Of a DNA stretch of 64,000 nucleotides, positions 53,255 through 62,938 are shown piece by piece. Location of the stretch: positions 51,257,631 to 51,321,630 of the forward strand of contig OX377206.1 of assembly GCA_947396885.1 (NCBI GenBank), read 5' to 3'. This stretch comes from Heligmosomoides polygyrus polygyrus. Lineage: Eukaryota > Nematoda > Chromadorea > Rhabditida > Heligmosomidae. Every line of letters begins with the position of its first letter. Within the stretch, counting starts at the first letter, position 1. Made by a program: the position numbers and the translations under genes. The notes below the pieces were generated by a model that worked only from the letters and a program-made list of their open reading frames with translations, did not search any database and was not told where the DNA came from.

Positions 53255-54500
53255 ATCTTCTTCTTCTTCTTCAGAGTTTGTCCCGCATCGTCGCGGGGTC
53301 CGCTCTTCTGGTGTTACGACGCCACCTTTCCCGATCCTGCGCTGGATCAGGGTGGACTCCAGCTACTTTCATGTCCGTGTATAACGTATCGGACCAACGC
53401 TGCTTCGGGCGTCCTCTAGGCCGCTTTCCAGATACTTCCAACTCGAGGCCTATCTTGCGGACGCTGTCTTCTTTCCCACGCAGAACGTTGCCGTACCATA
53501 GCAAGCGAGCTTCGCGCATCTTGTCCGCTATCGGCGCGACACCGAACTTGTGCCCAATAGCATCATTTCGAATGCGGTCCATGCGGGTGACTCCAGCCGT
53601 CCAGCGCAGCATCTTCGTCTCCATGACGCTGAGGCGCGTTTCAACTTCCTTAGTCGCAGGCCAACACTCAGCGCCGTACATCGCTACTGGCCGCATGACG
53701 GCTCCGTAAACCTTCCACTCCAGGTGCTCTGGGATCTTCCTATCGCAGAGCACGCCAGTCAGCGAACGCCACTTGGACCAATCTGCACTCACGCGTGAGT
53801 TCACTTCAACCTCAGACCGCCGTCAGACGCTATTGCTGATCCCAGGTATTTAAACACCGAAGTGCGTGCAAGTTCAGTACCGTTAATCTTAATGGAGCCG
53901 GACTCGTTCACGTCAGTCGTTAGGTACTCGGTCTTCTTGACATTCAATTTGAGTCCGAACCTCGCCAGACGGTCGCACCAAGCTTGCACCTGCCGCTCGA
54001 GATCGTCTTTCTCTTCGCAAGCGAGCATCACGCCATCAGCATAAAGCAGCGTCCATGGAACAGGCTGCTGAAGATCTCACGTAATGGCATCCATGACGAC
54101 AACAAAGAGGAGCGGAGAAAGCGCTGAACCTTGGTGCTCCCCAACAAAGATGGAAAACTCTATTGAGGTTCCAGCTGCAGCTTGCACTCTACTCTTTGGG
54201 CAAGAGTGGAGCATCCGCACCCACTCTATAAGTTCCTCAGGTACGTTGTGTCGTCGCAAGGCGTACCATATAACCTCACGCGGTACGCTGTCGAAAGCCT
54301 TCTCCAAGTCGAGAAAGGCGATATGCACCGGCTTCTGTCTCTCGCGATGCTTCTCCACCAGGAGGCGGGCGGCGTGTATAGCATCAGTGGTCCCACAACC
54401 AGACACAAAGCCGCACTGGTTGTCGGAGAGCTTGACGATTTCACGGATTCTTCTATCGAGGATTCGCTCGAAGATCTTCATGCTATGCGAACAGCGAAGG
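53255..54500 (-). pseudogene. LINE fragment: reverse transcriptase and C-terminal region, decayed
   Basis: Minus-strand remnant of a non-LTR retrotransposon, 5'-truncated inside the RT domain. From the right it reads SHSMKIFERILDRRIREI, NQCGFVSGCGTTDA, motif A FLDLEKAFDS (about 54,316-54,290) and motif B HQGSALSPLLF (about 54,136-54,104). An in-frame TGA follows at 54,077-54,079. Motif C is YADG instead of YADD (54,032-54,043), then come LKLNVKKTEYLTTD and FKYLGSAIASDGG. A one-base frameshift near 53,803 separates this from the C-terminal part: MYGAECWPATKEVETRL, KMLRWTAGVTR and KRPRGRPKQRWSDTL, ending DKL-stop at 53,271. An (AAG)4 tract follows at about 53,258-53,270, like the short microsatellite tails of some LINEs. 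The stop, the frameshift and the lost catalytic Asp mark it as inactive. It is about 1.25 kb long and lacks the endonuclease. Confidence 0.92.
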
Positions 54501-57500
54501 CCCATCAAATCAACTGAATCCTAACGGACGTTGGACGACAAGACCGACACGCCTTCTGAACCCTCAGCCTCATAGGATGACATATTCGGCACGTCTTGCG
54601 ATCCCCCAGGCACCTAGGAAACGTCTGGGCTCTGGGCATTTTCCGCTATTTTCGGGCCATTTAATGTGTGCCCCGTAATTTTCACCTATTTTATAACTCG
54701 GTAATAATAACCTAAATCACACAGTGGTCTATTAACCCTGAGAGCTATTCAATAATTTCGTTCGATATCTATTGCCTTCCCATGTGCTCTGAAGGCCTTA
54801 TGTCGATAATACAGATCGATATTGATTGCCTTCCCCTCCCGCGAAGGCCTTCCATCGAATCATTTGAATCCTCACGGACGCTGGACGACGCCCTCGACAC
54901 GCCTTTTGAACCCTCAGCCTCATAGGGTGACGTATTCGTCTCGTCTTGCGAACCCGCAGGCACTTAGGAAACGGCTGGGCATTTTCCGCTATTTCCAGAC
55001 CATTTAATGTGTGCCCCATAATTCTCACCTATTTTGTAAATCGATCATAGTCACTCAACTCACACACTGATCTATTAAATCTGAGAGGTAATCGATAATT
55101 TCGGTAGATATTTATTGCCTTCCCATCTGCTCTGAAGGCCTTATGTGGATAATGCAGGTCGATGTTGTTTGCCTTCCCCTGCCGCGAAGGCCTTCCGTGG
55201 AATCATTTGAATCCTCTCTGACGTTGGACGACGCCCTCAACACTCATTGTCAACCCACAGCCTCGTTGGGTGACGTATTCGGCACGTCTTGCGAACCCCC
55301 AGGCACTTAGGAAACGGCTGGGCATTTTCCGCTATTTCCAGACCATTTAATGTGTGCCCCATAATTCTCACCTATTTTGTAAATCGATCATAGTCACTCA
55401 ACTCACACACTGATCTATTAAATCTGAGAGGTAATCGATAATTTCGGTAGATATTTATTGCCTTCTCATCTGCTCTGACGGCCTTATGTGGATAATGGAG
55501 GTCGATATTGATTGCCTTCCCCTGCCGCGAAGGCCTTCCGTAGAATCATTTGAATCCTCACGGACGTTGGACGACGCCCTCGACACGCCTTTTGAACCCT
55601 CAGCCTCATAGGGTGACGTATTCGTCTCGTCTTGCGAACCCCCAGGCACCTAGGAAACGTCTGGGCATTTTCCGCTATTTTCGGGCCATTTAGTGTGTGC
55701 CCCGTAATTTTCACCTATTTTATAACTCGATCATAATCACTCATCTGATTTATTAAATCTGAGAGGTAACCGATAATTTCGGTAGATATTTATTGCCTTC
55801 CCATCTGCTCTGAAGGCCTTATGTGGATAATGCAGGTCGATATTGATTGCCTTCCCCTGCCGCGAAGGCCTTCCATCGAATCATTTGAATCCTCTCTGAC
55901 GTTGGACGACGCCCTCAACACTCATTCTCAACCCACAGCCTCGTTGGGGTGACGTATTCGTCTCGTCTTGCGAACCCCCAGGCACCTAGGAAACGTCTGG
56001 GCATTTTCCGCTATTTTCGGGCCATTTAGTGTGTGCCCCGTAATTTTCACCTATTTTATAACTCGATCATAATCACTCATCTGATTTATTAAATCTGAGA
56101 GGTAACCGATAATTTCGATCGATATTTATTGCCTTCCCCTCTGCTCTGAAGGCCTTATGTGGATAATGCAGGTCGATATTGAATGCCTTCCCCTGCCGCG
56201 AAGGCCTTCCATAGAATCATTTGAATCCTCACGGAAGTTGGACGACGCCCTCATCACTCATTCTCAACCCACAGCCTCGTTGGGTGACGTATTCGTCTCG
56301 TCTTGCGAACCCCCAGGCACCTAGGAAACGTCTGGGCATTTTCCGCTATTTTCGGGCCATTTAGTGTGTGCCCCGTAATTTTCACCTATTTTATAACTCG
56401 ATCATGATCACTCAACTGATCTATTAAATCTGAGAGGTAATCGGTAATTTCGGTAGATATTTATTGCCTTCCCATCTGCTCTGACGGCCTTATGTCGATA
56501 ATATAGATCGATATTGATTGCCTTCCCCTGCCGCGAAGGCCTACCGTCGAATCACTTGAATCCTCACGGACGTTGGACGACGCCCTCAACACTCATTCTC
56601 AACCCACAGCCTCGTTGGGTGACGTATTCGTCTCGTCTTGCGAACCCCCAGGCACCTAGGAAACGTCTGGGCATTTTCCGCTATTTTCGGGCCATTTAGT
56701 GTGTGCCCCGTAATTTTCACCTATTTTATAACTCGATCATAATCACTCATCTGATCTATTAAATCTGAGAGGTAATCGATAATTTCGGTAGATATTTATT
56801 GCCTTCCCATCTGCTCTGAAGGCCTTATGTCGATAATATAGATCGATATTGATTGCCTTCCCCTGCCGCGAAGGCCTACCGTCGAATCACTTGAATCCTC
56901 ACGGACGTTGGACGACGCCCTCAACACTCATTCTCAACCCACAGCCTCGTTGGGTGACGTATTCGTCTCGTCTTGCGAACCCCCAGGCACCTAGGAAACG
57001 TCTGGGCATTTTCCGCTATTTTCGGGCCATTTAGTGTGTGCCCCGTAATTTTCACCTATTTTATAACTCGATCATAATCACTCAACTGATCTTTTAAATC
57101 TGAGAGGTAATCGATCATTTCGATCGATATTTATTGCCTTCCCCTCTGCTCTGAAGGCCTTATGTGGATAATGCAGGTCGATATTGAATGCCTTCCCCTG
57201 CCGCGAAGGCCTTCCATAGAATCATTTGAATCCTCACGGAAGTTGGACGACGCCCTCATCACTCATTCTCAACCCACAGCCTCGTTGGGTGACGAATTCG
57301 GCACGTCTTGCGAACCCCCAGGCACTTAGGAAACGTCTGGGCATTTTCCGCTATTTCCGGACCATTTAATGTGTGCCCCGTAATTTTCACCTATTTTATA
57401 AGTCGATCATAATCACTCAACTGATCTTTTAAATCTGTGAGGTAATCGACCATTTCGGTCGATATTTATTGCCCTCCCATCTGCTCTGACGGCCTTATTT

Positions 57501-57510
57501 CGATAATACT
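54494..57510. repeat. 335-350-bp tandem array, nine units
   Basis: The marker TTGGACGAC (CTGGACGAC once) occurs at 54,531, 54,881, 55,224, 55,567, 55,902, 56,238, 56,573, 56,908 and 57,243, giving spacings of 350, 343, 343, 335, 336, 335, 335 and 335 bp. Units starting near 56,514 and 56,849 look identical over most of their length. Each unit has two hairpin-capable modules (GCCTTC, short loop, GAAGGC, followed by the palindrome AAGGCCTT), two to three 42-bp sub-repeats (TTGGACGACGCCCTC...; TTGGGTGACGTATTCG...), and an AT-rich tail (TTTTCACCTATTTTATAACTCGATCAT). Length shrinks and regularity rises from left to right. The first unit begins at the LINE junction. Confidence 0.93.
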
Positions 57511-57985
57511 GTAGGAAACGTCTGTATATTTTTTTTACTCTTGTCCTCTTAATTTGCACCCCGTAGTTTTCGCCCCACTCCTATTTTCTCTCCCTATTTT
57601 CGCCGATCGATGGCTCTTAGCGAATTATCATTCAACGTGGCGACCTCGACTACCCCTTGTGCGTAGGCTTCGAACCGCTTCAGTGAAATCCACAAAAATC
57701 GATATTTTGATCCTTATCGGTTGATAGGGATCGACACTTCAAACCGATCTTCAGATCCGTGTTCAGCGACCTCAACTACCCCAGATCTTATGAACCCTAA
57801 CACACATTGGAGGAGGTTTTCGACACGTCTTCTGAATCCCCAGTTACATTGGACGACGTCTTCGGTACTTCTTCTGAATCTTCAGTCACGTTGGACGACG
57901 TGCTCGGCACGTCTTCTGAGTCCCCTTGTACGTAGAAGGCGTCAGGGTATATTCCGCTATTTTATGACAAATTCCTGATTTTTCC
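57511..57985. repeat. Diverged relative of the 335-bp unit with three 42-bp sub-repeats
   Basis: Sequence after the array first resembles the unit tail in degraded form (AGGAAACGTCTG, CACCCCGTAGTTTTCGCC, CTATTTTCGCCGATCG). It then shows three 42-bp direct repeats starting near 57,805, 57,847 and 57,889 (CATTGGACGACGTCTTCGG-type), ending with TATATTCCGCTATTTTATG, which matches TTTTCCGCTATTTTCGG of the array. On the minus strand the 42-mers read as 14-residue repeats such as DSEDVPSTSSNVTE and DSEEVPKTSSNVTG without a stop for about 50 codons. No start codon or gene context is evident. Confidence 0.75.
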
Positions 57986-58289
57986 CCAATTTCCCCCGAT
58001 TTTTCTCATGTTCCACGAATAATTTTTGCGGCTGCGCCGACCGATAGTATGACTCAGCGCTTAGCGTGGTATAGTATGAACAGTATAATAGTATGATACC
58101 AAATTGTGGATGATCGCATTTTTTCGTTCGGCCTAGTATTCCACTAGATTGATGATCTCTATAAAGGCCCAACGTTTAAGGTAGAAATCTCCAATACTTG
58201 CGCGCTGCCAAATTTGCCCCCCCCCACGCTTCTTAGCAGAAGCCGGTGAAACGATGATTCCAAAATTGCACCTTTTCAGGAGGCAAATA
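57986..58289. other. No recognisable feature
   Basis: About 300 bp of AT-leaning sequence, with short inverted motifs (AGTATGAACAGTATAATAGTATGATA near 58,071) and a C9 run near 58,218. No gene or named repeat recognised. Confidence 0.5.
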
Positions 58290-58560
58290 AACGAATAATT
58301 CGAATATTGGACTTTTTAGAATAGTTCGATAAGCGAAAACTTCGAATACTAGAGCTCTTAGAATAGTCAAATAAAAAAATGATTCGAATATCTACTGGAC
58401 TTTTGTCGATCTCTGTCGAATAAAAGAATAACTCGATTAGTAGACTTTTTCGAATGGTTTAATGAACGAGAAACTCCAATCTTGGACGTTTTGAGATGGT
58501 CGAATAAGCGAATAGTTCGAATACTTGAAAATATTCGAATATTGATTCAAATTTCTTCGA
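58290..58560. repeat. Degenerate 42-bp AT-rich minisatellite, about six copies
   Basis: The motif TTCGAATA(C/T)T recurs at 58,299, 58,341, 58,383, 58,432 (CTCGATTAG), 58,474 (CTCCAATCTTGG) and 58,516, with spacings of 42, 42, 49, 42 and 42 bp. Each copy follows the scheme TTCGAATAcTnGACTTTT then GAATAGTTCGATAAgCGAA. Copies are roughly 70-80% alike by eye. The sequence is unrelated to the GC-richer 42-bp repeats at 57.8 kb despite the equal period. Confidence 0.8.
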
Positions 58561-58565
58561 TTCGG

Positions 58566-58683
58566 ACAAGTTCGTATATGCGTGGCGTACCATTGATGGA
58601 ATTGGAGCTTGATCGGCGATAATCACGTTTACGTTGGCTTCACTGATAACGTCGTCGAAGCGCAATTCTTGCCCATCGTCAAA
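58566..58683 (-). other. Possible orphan exon or coding remnant
   Basis: On the minus strand, GTGTTTAG at about 58,684-58,691 could serve as a 3' splice site. It is followed by an open frame reading FDDGQELRFDDVISEAN and then IIADQAPIPSMVRHAYTNL, which has protein-like composition. The frame continues open to 58,459, but the later part lies in the AT-rich minisatellite. No donor site or neighbouring exon is convincing, and I do not recognise the protein. It may equally be a chance frame or an old pseudogene piece. Confidence 0.25.
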
Positions 58684-58689
58684 CTAAAC

Positions 58690-59339
58690 ACGAAATTTTA
58701 CAGTGAAGAAAAGGAACTCAAGCAACGAACAAATTGCCAACACTAACACCGTAGGTATGTACACTTCTTCTACCTGCTACATTGAGCTTATGACTAGAAA
58801 AACATTTTCATTTTTACTCCCTTTCACATTTCTGTAGCCATAACTGGCGTATGAGCCGACAACTAATAGGTCAGATACCATCACATTTCTTGTGTAATTA
58901 AGTATTATTGAATCTATTATATTGGAGCTATAAGGGAATAAGTCAGCTACAAATGCAGGGTGCCGAATGATTACTGCAACAAACCTTGGCAGCATGAAAA
59001 CGTATGGAGTGAACCAATTGGGTTCAAGTCACCATCCATGCATGTATCAGAGATCACGATGGAGGATTATTATACATAGTGTTCAACGTCTGGCTCAACG
59101 GGTGCCTTCAGATTGAGTGTGTGGGCGCACAGGCCGCGTCGCAGTGCCTCCTACCAATTCTTATTCCTCATTTCTTTCAAACACGTCATCACCTTCTGCT
59201 ACTCATTGCAGTGTTGCGCCGTTGTTTTCTGTAAAAATGTAAGCAGTGATTATAAATCAAGATGGGGAGAATTTCGTAGCTACATTTTTTCGTAGATATC
59301 ATGTTGGGTAGACGTATGAACCCGCTACCACTTCTTTTT
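58690..59339. other. No recognised gene
   Basis: AT-rich sequence. A 72-codon minus-strand frame (58,777-58,995) and a 60-codon plus-strand frame are present, but neither resembles a known family to me. No tandem repeat seen. Confidence 0.5.
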
Positions 59340-60305
59340 GTTGTACGATTAGAGCCCTGGCGGGTGCTGACGTCCGCTCCTCCTAGAGGTGCCATTGGAA
59401 ACTCCCCGAAAGGCTGGCATAGACGCAAGATCCCGGCGACAGAACTTTGTGACATAATGGTCCGTAGAAACAACGTCATGGACAATGGCAAATTTAGGAA
59501 AGTTCTCAGCTAGGGCATCGTCCAGATGCCGATGGATGTGCGAAGTCGGCTAAATAACCAAGCCCTGAGGCACGCACGTTTTGCTATCTTAAACATAAAG
59601 ACGTTGGACGGAAGGAAGCGAGAGATACCTGCTGTTCTTAAGCAAGGCAGGATCGATGTCTGCGCATTGAAAGAGAGACGTTGGAGGGTAGATAAGTTGA
59701 CGGATATGGGGGATGGACACAAGATCATTTATCAGGAAAGCTCCCAAACACCGAAAGGCGTCGCAGTAGCAGTAGTGAACCGTTTTAATAATTCAACTGG
59801 AAGTTGAGCGCTGCAGCGCGCCAGATAAAGATTTCGCTAGTGATCGATGCTCTGAAAGTCCTCTTCTTTTCGGCGTAATCCTTGCAGAAAGGATGTTCAT
59901 CGGCAACGAAAATATCTTCTAGAGTTTATTGGACGACAAAATCTCTGAAACACACAGCAGATACATTCTCATTGCCGCCGGAGACCTGAATAGGCAAGGT
60001 GGAAACGAAAAGAGCCAATATTTTAGCCATTAGGGATTCGGTTACAGCAGTCGAAATAGAATCCGGTTGGTGGAGTATGCTGAATCTCAGGGCTTCATCG
60101 TTGTCAACACTTTTTTCAGAATACGCACAAGTAACCTTAGCATTTACAGTGGAGAGTATTGGTCTTAGGTCGACGAAATGCATGTTCGACGGTTGCAACG
60201 AAAATTGTGGCGGACGCGAAACTAAAACCGTACGAAACAATAGCGCCCCAACATCGTCCGCTAGTGTGCATGTTCAGATTCGTTCCCTCGAGGACAAGTT
60301 AAAGG
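59340..60305 (+). pseudogene. LINE fragment: APE-type endonuclease domain, decayed, plus strand
   Basis: A second LINE subfamily in the opposite orientation to the other two fragments. The frame 59,526-59,807 reads DVRSRLNNQALRHARFAILN, then CALKERRW (endonuclease glutamate motif with Q-E-T changed to K-E-R, Glu kept), TDMGDGHKIIY and GVAVAVVNRF. After frame changes, the trace continues with YILIAAGDLNRQ near 59,970 (the GDLN motif is intact), an in-frame TAG near 60,030, LVEYAESQGFIVVNTFFR near 60,070-60,125, and APQHRPLVCMF near 60,242-60,275. Upstream, a frame at 59,301-59,513 ends KFRKVLS and probably belongs to the same element's N-terminal region. No RT domain follows, so the copy is truncated after the endonuclease. 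It is broken by at least two frameshifts and stops. Confidence 0.8.
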
Positions 60306-60499
60306 AGATGTACTGGTATATCTGACCTCTCAAAAAGAATGTTATAAACCAACTTATAACACTTTGTCATGGCAACACTGCCTTATAGAGTCTAAATAAA
60401 GTCACCGGTTTACAACTAAAAAGCATCTTTTGGAACTATTATCATAGAAAGAACATTTCGTATCTCAACCATAGAACTTTCTACACTACTCGTTACATA

Positions 60500-60830
60500 C
60501 ATAAGGCACTGGGTCACATGAATCTAAACCGGATAATTAAATACCCAAAGGTTAAGCGAGTTATAAATGCTGAAACAGATAGAGGATGTAATGTAGTGCA
60601 CGCATACAGCAACCCAATCTCACAACATATCTGTAACTATAACACCACACTTAAGAACCTTACCATAAACGGAACAAAAAACATTCGTGAAAGGGCTTGT
60701 ATATGTGCTGCTCAGGAATACAAAAGATATAAGATTGATAAAGAAGCCAAACATGCTACCACAGGTAACTTAAATCTTATCCAGGACGAAGGGCTACGCA
60801 CTATAATGTTCAAAGGTACCAAAATTTGAA
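60500..60830 (+). pseudogene. Possible Penelope-like element fragment
   Basis: A 103-codon plus-strand frame (60,518-60,829) contains NVVHAYSNPISQHICNYNTT, a Cys pair in ACICAAQEYKRY, and HATTGNLNLIQDEGLRTIM followed by FKGTKI-stop. This resembles the segment before the RT core in Penelope-like elements as I recall it: a NY-x-L stretch, a CxC pair, then a (H)xxTGDLNIIxxxxLRxLxxKGPKxREP block. The match rests on memory and motif order. The frame ends exactly where the KGPKFRE-type motif should continue, and a +1 shift would be needed to extend it, so it is probably decayed. No RT motifs follow, and no GIY-YIG domain is visible. Confidence 0.5.
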
Positions 60831-61130
60831 CTCCACACACACTTCCAATAGGACGGATGTAGACAATTGGATTGTAAAAACAATCACGGCGGTAGCTAGT
60901 AGAATGAGAAGTATATCAAGCTCGATATAAGTAAGGGTGATAGTGTTTGCTACAGTACCACGCATGTCCTTTGGTCAGTTGCCAAAAAAGCCGCTTTGGA
61001 GCGTTCCAAAGAACTTTTTAAAATAGCTTTTTTTAAAGTCAAGTACTTGTGAAAAGAAGCATACATTTGAGCTCAGCAGCTTGAACCCTATCTTCTGATA
61101 TATAAATCTTAGTGAGTTGAACAATGCACA
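60831..61130. other. Intergenic, one short hairpin
   Basis: No gene. A perfect 7-bp stem, CTTTGGA (60,994-61,000), loop GCGT and TCCAAAG (61,005-61,011), is followed by an A/T-rich run. It does not match the histone 3' stem-loop consensus. Confidence 0.4.
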
Positions 61131-61386
61131 TAGGCCCGACACAATCAATCGAGTGGGCGCGACAACCTGTTGGCGAGCGAGCTCTGTTGGCGATGCATAC
61201 AGAATCGAACCTATCAATCGAGTGGGCACTGCAGCCTGTAGAGTGAGCATTTAGGGAGTTTTATCAGGAATTCCCAGCCGCATTTTCTAGATATTGCTTT
61301 AAGACAGTCCAGCTAGCCTTCGGAGTGCGCCGTTAGCAATGTATACAGTATCGAACCTATCAATCGAGTGGGCACTGCAGCCCGTC
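61131..61386. repeat. Short direct repeats with TCAATCGAGTGGGC motif
   Basis: ATCAATCGAGTGGGC occurs at about 61,144, 61,213 and 61,359. The last two lie in longer copies of about 52 bp (GCGATGCATACAGAATCGAACC... and GCAATGTATACAGTATCGAACC...), offset by 146 bp and differing at only a few bases. The first copy is shorter and more diverged. The origin is unknown; a remnant of a tandem repeat or transposon is possible. Confidence 0.7.
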
Positions 61387-62030
61387 CCTAACTTCTTCCA
61401 ACTTTTCCCTTGTTCATGGTGTAGCTCGAGTTTTATACAATTTTCAAGCCCAAGGTTTACATATACCTCTAGTTTTTTTTCTTGTAAAGATAATCCATTA
61501 TCGATTCAGAGAATGTGGAGTATTCAAGTTTTTGCTCCCCTCCCCCTGATAGAAACTTACAAGCATTTCCTTCAGAGTCTTCTAATTAACAACCACCGCT
61601 ATTCTTGCTTCGAATTTTCCTCACCAGGTCCTTCCGTTTCCCTTCACTCACATGGAACAGATTGAGCCTCATTGCACTCGCACTTTGTTAGCAAACGCTC
61701 CCACTTCCCTGCCAGGAAATATCAGACATGTCTCATTCACCTGCTTTCCTTCTTCCAAGCTAGACGAAAAAAGCGGTTCACAGTCGTCGGCACACACTTT
61801 TGCGCTCTAGCGCGACCAGCAACAAGACGCGTCTACCGCGTGCGTGTGACGTCACTAGCCGTCTCTGTCGGCAGCAGCCGGACCTGCTCGGGCACTCGGC
61901 AGGAAGCGCAGCGTTGGTCAAGTTAGAGCGGACCACCATCCTCCTTTATTTTCCCGCAAATTAATTGCTGCTGTTCTGCTACTTATTGCGTGTTGTCTGT
62001 GAATTCCAAAAGATGTTTTATGTGGAATAT
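61387..62030. other. Pyrimidine-rich then CpG-rich intergenic DNA
   Basis: Plus-strand frames at 61,339-61,926 are Ser/Phe-rich and not recognised. From about 61,790 the sequence turns CpG-rich and contains a perfect CRE-like palindrome TGACGTCA at 61,847-61,854. No TATA box, initiator or downstream exon can be tied to it. Confidence 0.45.
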
Positions 62031-62560
62031 TGCACTTCCGTTTGACCACGCTTTGGGTGATGTACGGCTGAGTTGGCAAGGGGGCGGAGTCGAGTTTCTG
62101 TCCTAGCGTACCGAGGGAACGGGAAAATTTGTTTTCTGTCCCAAAAGGCAGCCATTAGATTCTCAAGGAAGCCTATGGGGATGGGGGTGAGTGATACAGG
62201 TGATGAGGGAAAGATCGGCGGAGTGGCGTTCTACCCCGTCCTTTAAACAGAGGCGTGGCAAATGTCCGCGTCTCCACTATCTTGTAAGGCAGCCACTGGA
62301 CTCTCGAGCAAGCCCAAGGGGTTGGGGGGGGGGGGGGCACGGGGACGAGGGGGTAGAACGCTCGACCCCCGGGAAGATCGAATGCCCCCTCAGCGCGACA
62401 GGAGGTACGGTCGTCCTCTACTGGGGGCGTGGCCTCAGGAAGTACACCGCTGTTGTGCGGACCGGAAACTTTTGTTTCGCGTGTCAAAGGTTTCGTAAAG
62501 CCGCGTGCACACTTCGCTGCGGCAGTGCGGCAGCCACGCTGAAGCATAGCGCGGAGGGGC
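62031..62560. repeat. GC-rich degenerate repeat block with G14 tract
   Basis: A segment starting AAGGCAGCCATTAGATTCTC (62,145-62,207) is repeated as AAGGCAGCCACTGGACTCTC (62,286-62,349) at an offset of 141 bp, about 75% alike by eye. A related pair, GGGAAAATTTGTTTTCTGTC near 62,121 and GGAAACTTTTGTTTCGCGTG near 62,464, suggests a longer degenerate unit. A run of 14 G occupies 62,324-62,337. The open frames over this block on both strands reflect high GC content, not coding. Confidence 0.6.
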
Positions 62561-62738
62561 GGAGTTAAGCCCTCAGCACACTTTTGCGGCAGCAGCGTAC
62601 GCGGCTTCCACTGCCGCGTGCTAGAGTTCACGCGGCACTCCTCCCGCTCGCTCAATCACCAACGCGGCAATGCGGCAACAATGCATTGGAGGATTACTGC
62701 CGCTGCCACCGCGTCTGCCGCGTAGGCGGCACATCAGC
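62561..62738. repeat. GCGGC-rich sequence ending at the assembly gap
   Basis: Multiple interspersed GCCGCGT / GCGGCA motifs on both strands, with imperfect copies of a GCACACTT(C/T)..GCGGCAG module at about 62,511 and 62,577. It could be the end of a non-autonomous element hidden by the gap. No coding assignment. Confidence 0.45.
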
Positions 62739-62938
62739 NNNNNNNNNNNNNNNNNNNNNNNNNNNNNNNNNNNNNNNNNNNNNNNNNNNNNNNNNNNNNN
62801 NNNNNNNNNNNNNNNNNNNNNNNNNNNNNNNNNNNNNNNNNNNNNNNNNNNNNNNNNNNNNNNNNNNNNNNNNNNNNNNNNNNNNNNNNNNNNNNNNNNN
62901 NNNNNNNNNNNNNNNNNNNNNNNNNNNNNNNNNNNNNN
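62739..62938. other. Assembly gap (200 N)
   Basis: Exactly 200 unresolved bases, a round number suggesting a placeholder size. It is flanked by GCGGC-rich repeats on the left and the arm of an inverted repeat on the right. Open frames spanning it are artefacts. Confidence 0.99.

Noticed and set aside
54084..54524. Plus-strand ORF of 146 codons opposite the RT fragment
   Set aside because: It is the antisense shadow of a recognisable RT domain, and its translation has no family features.
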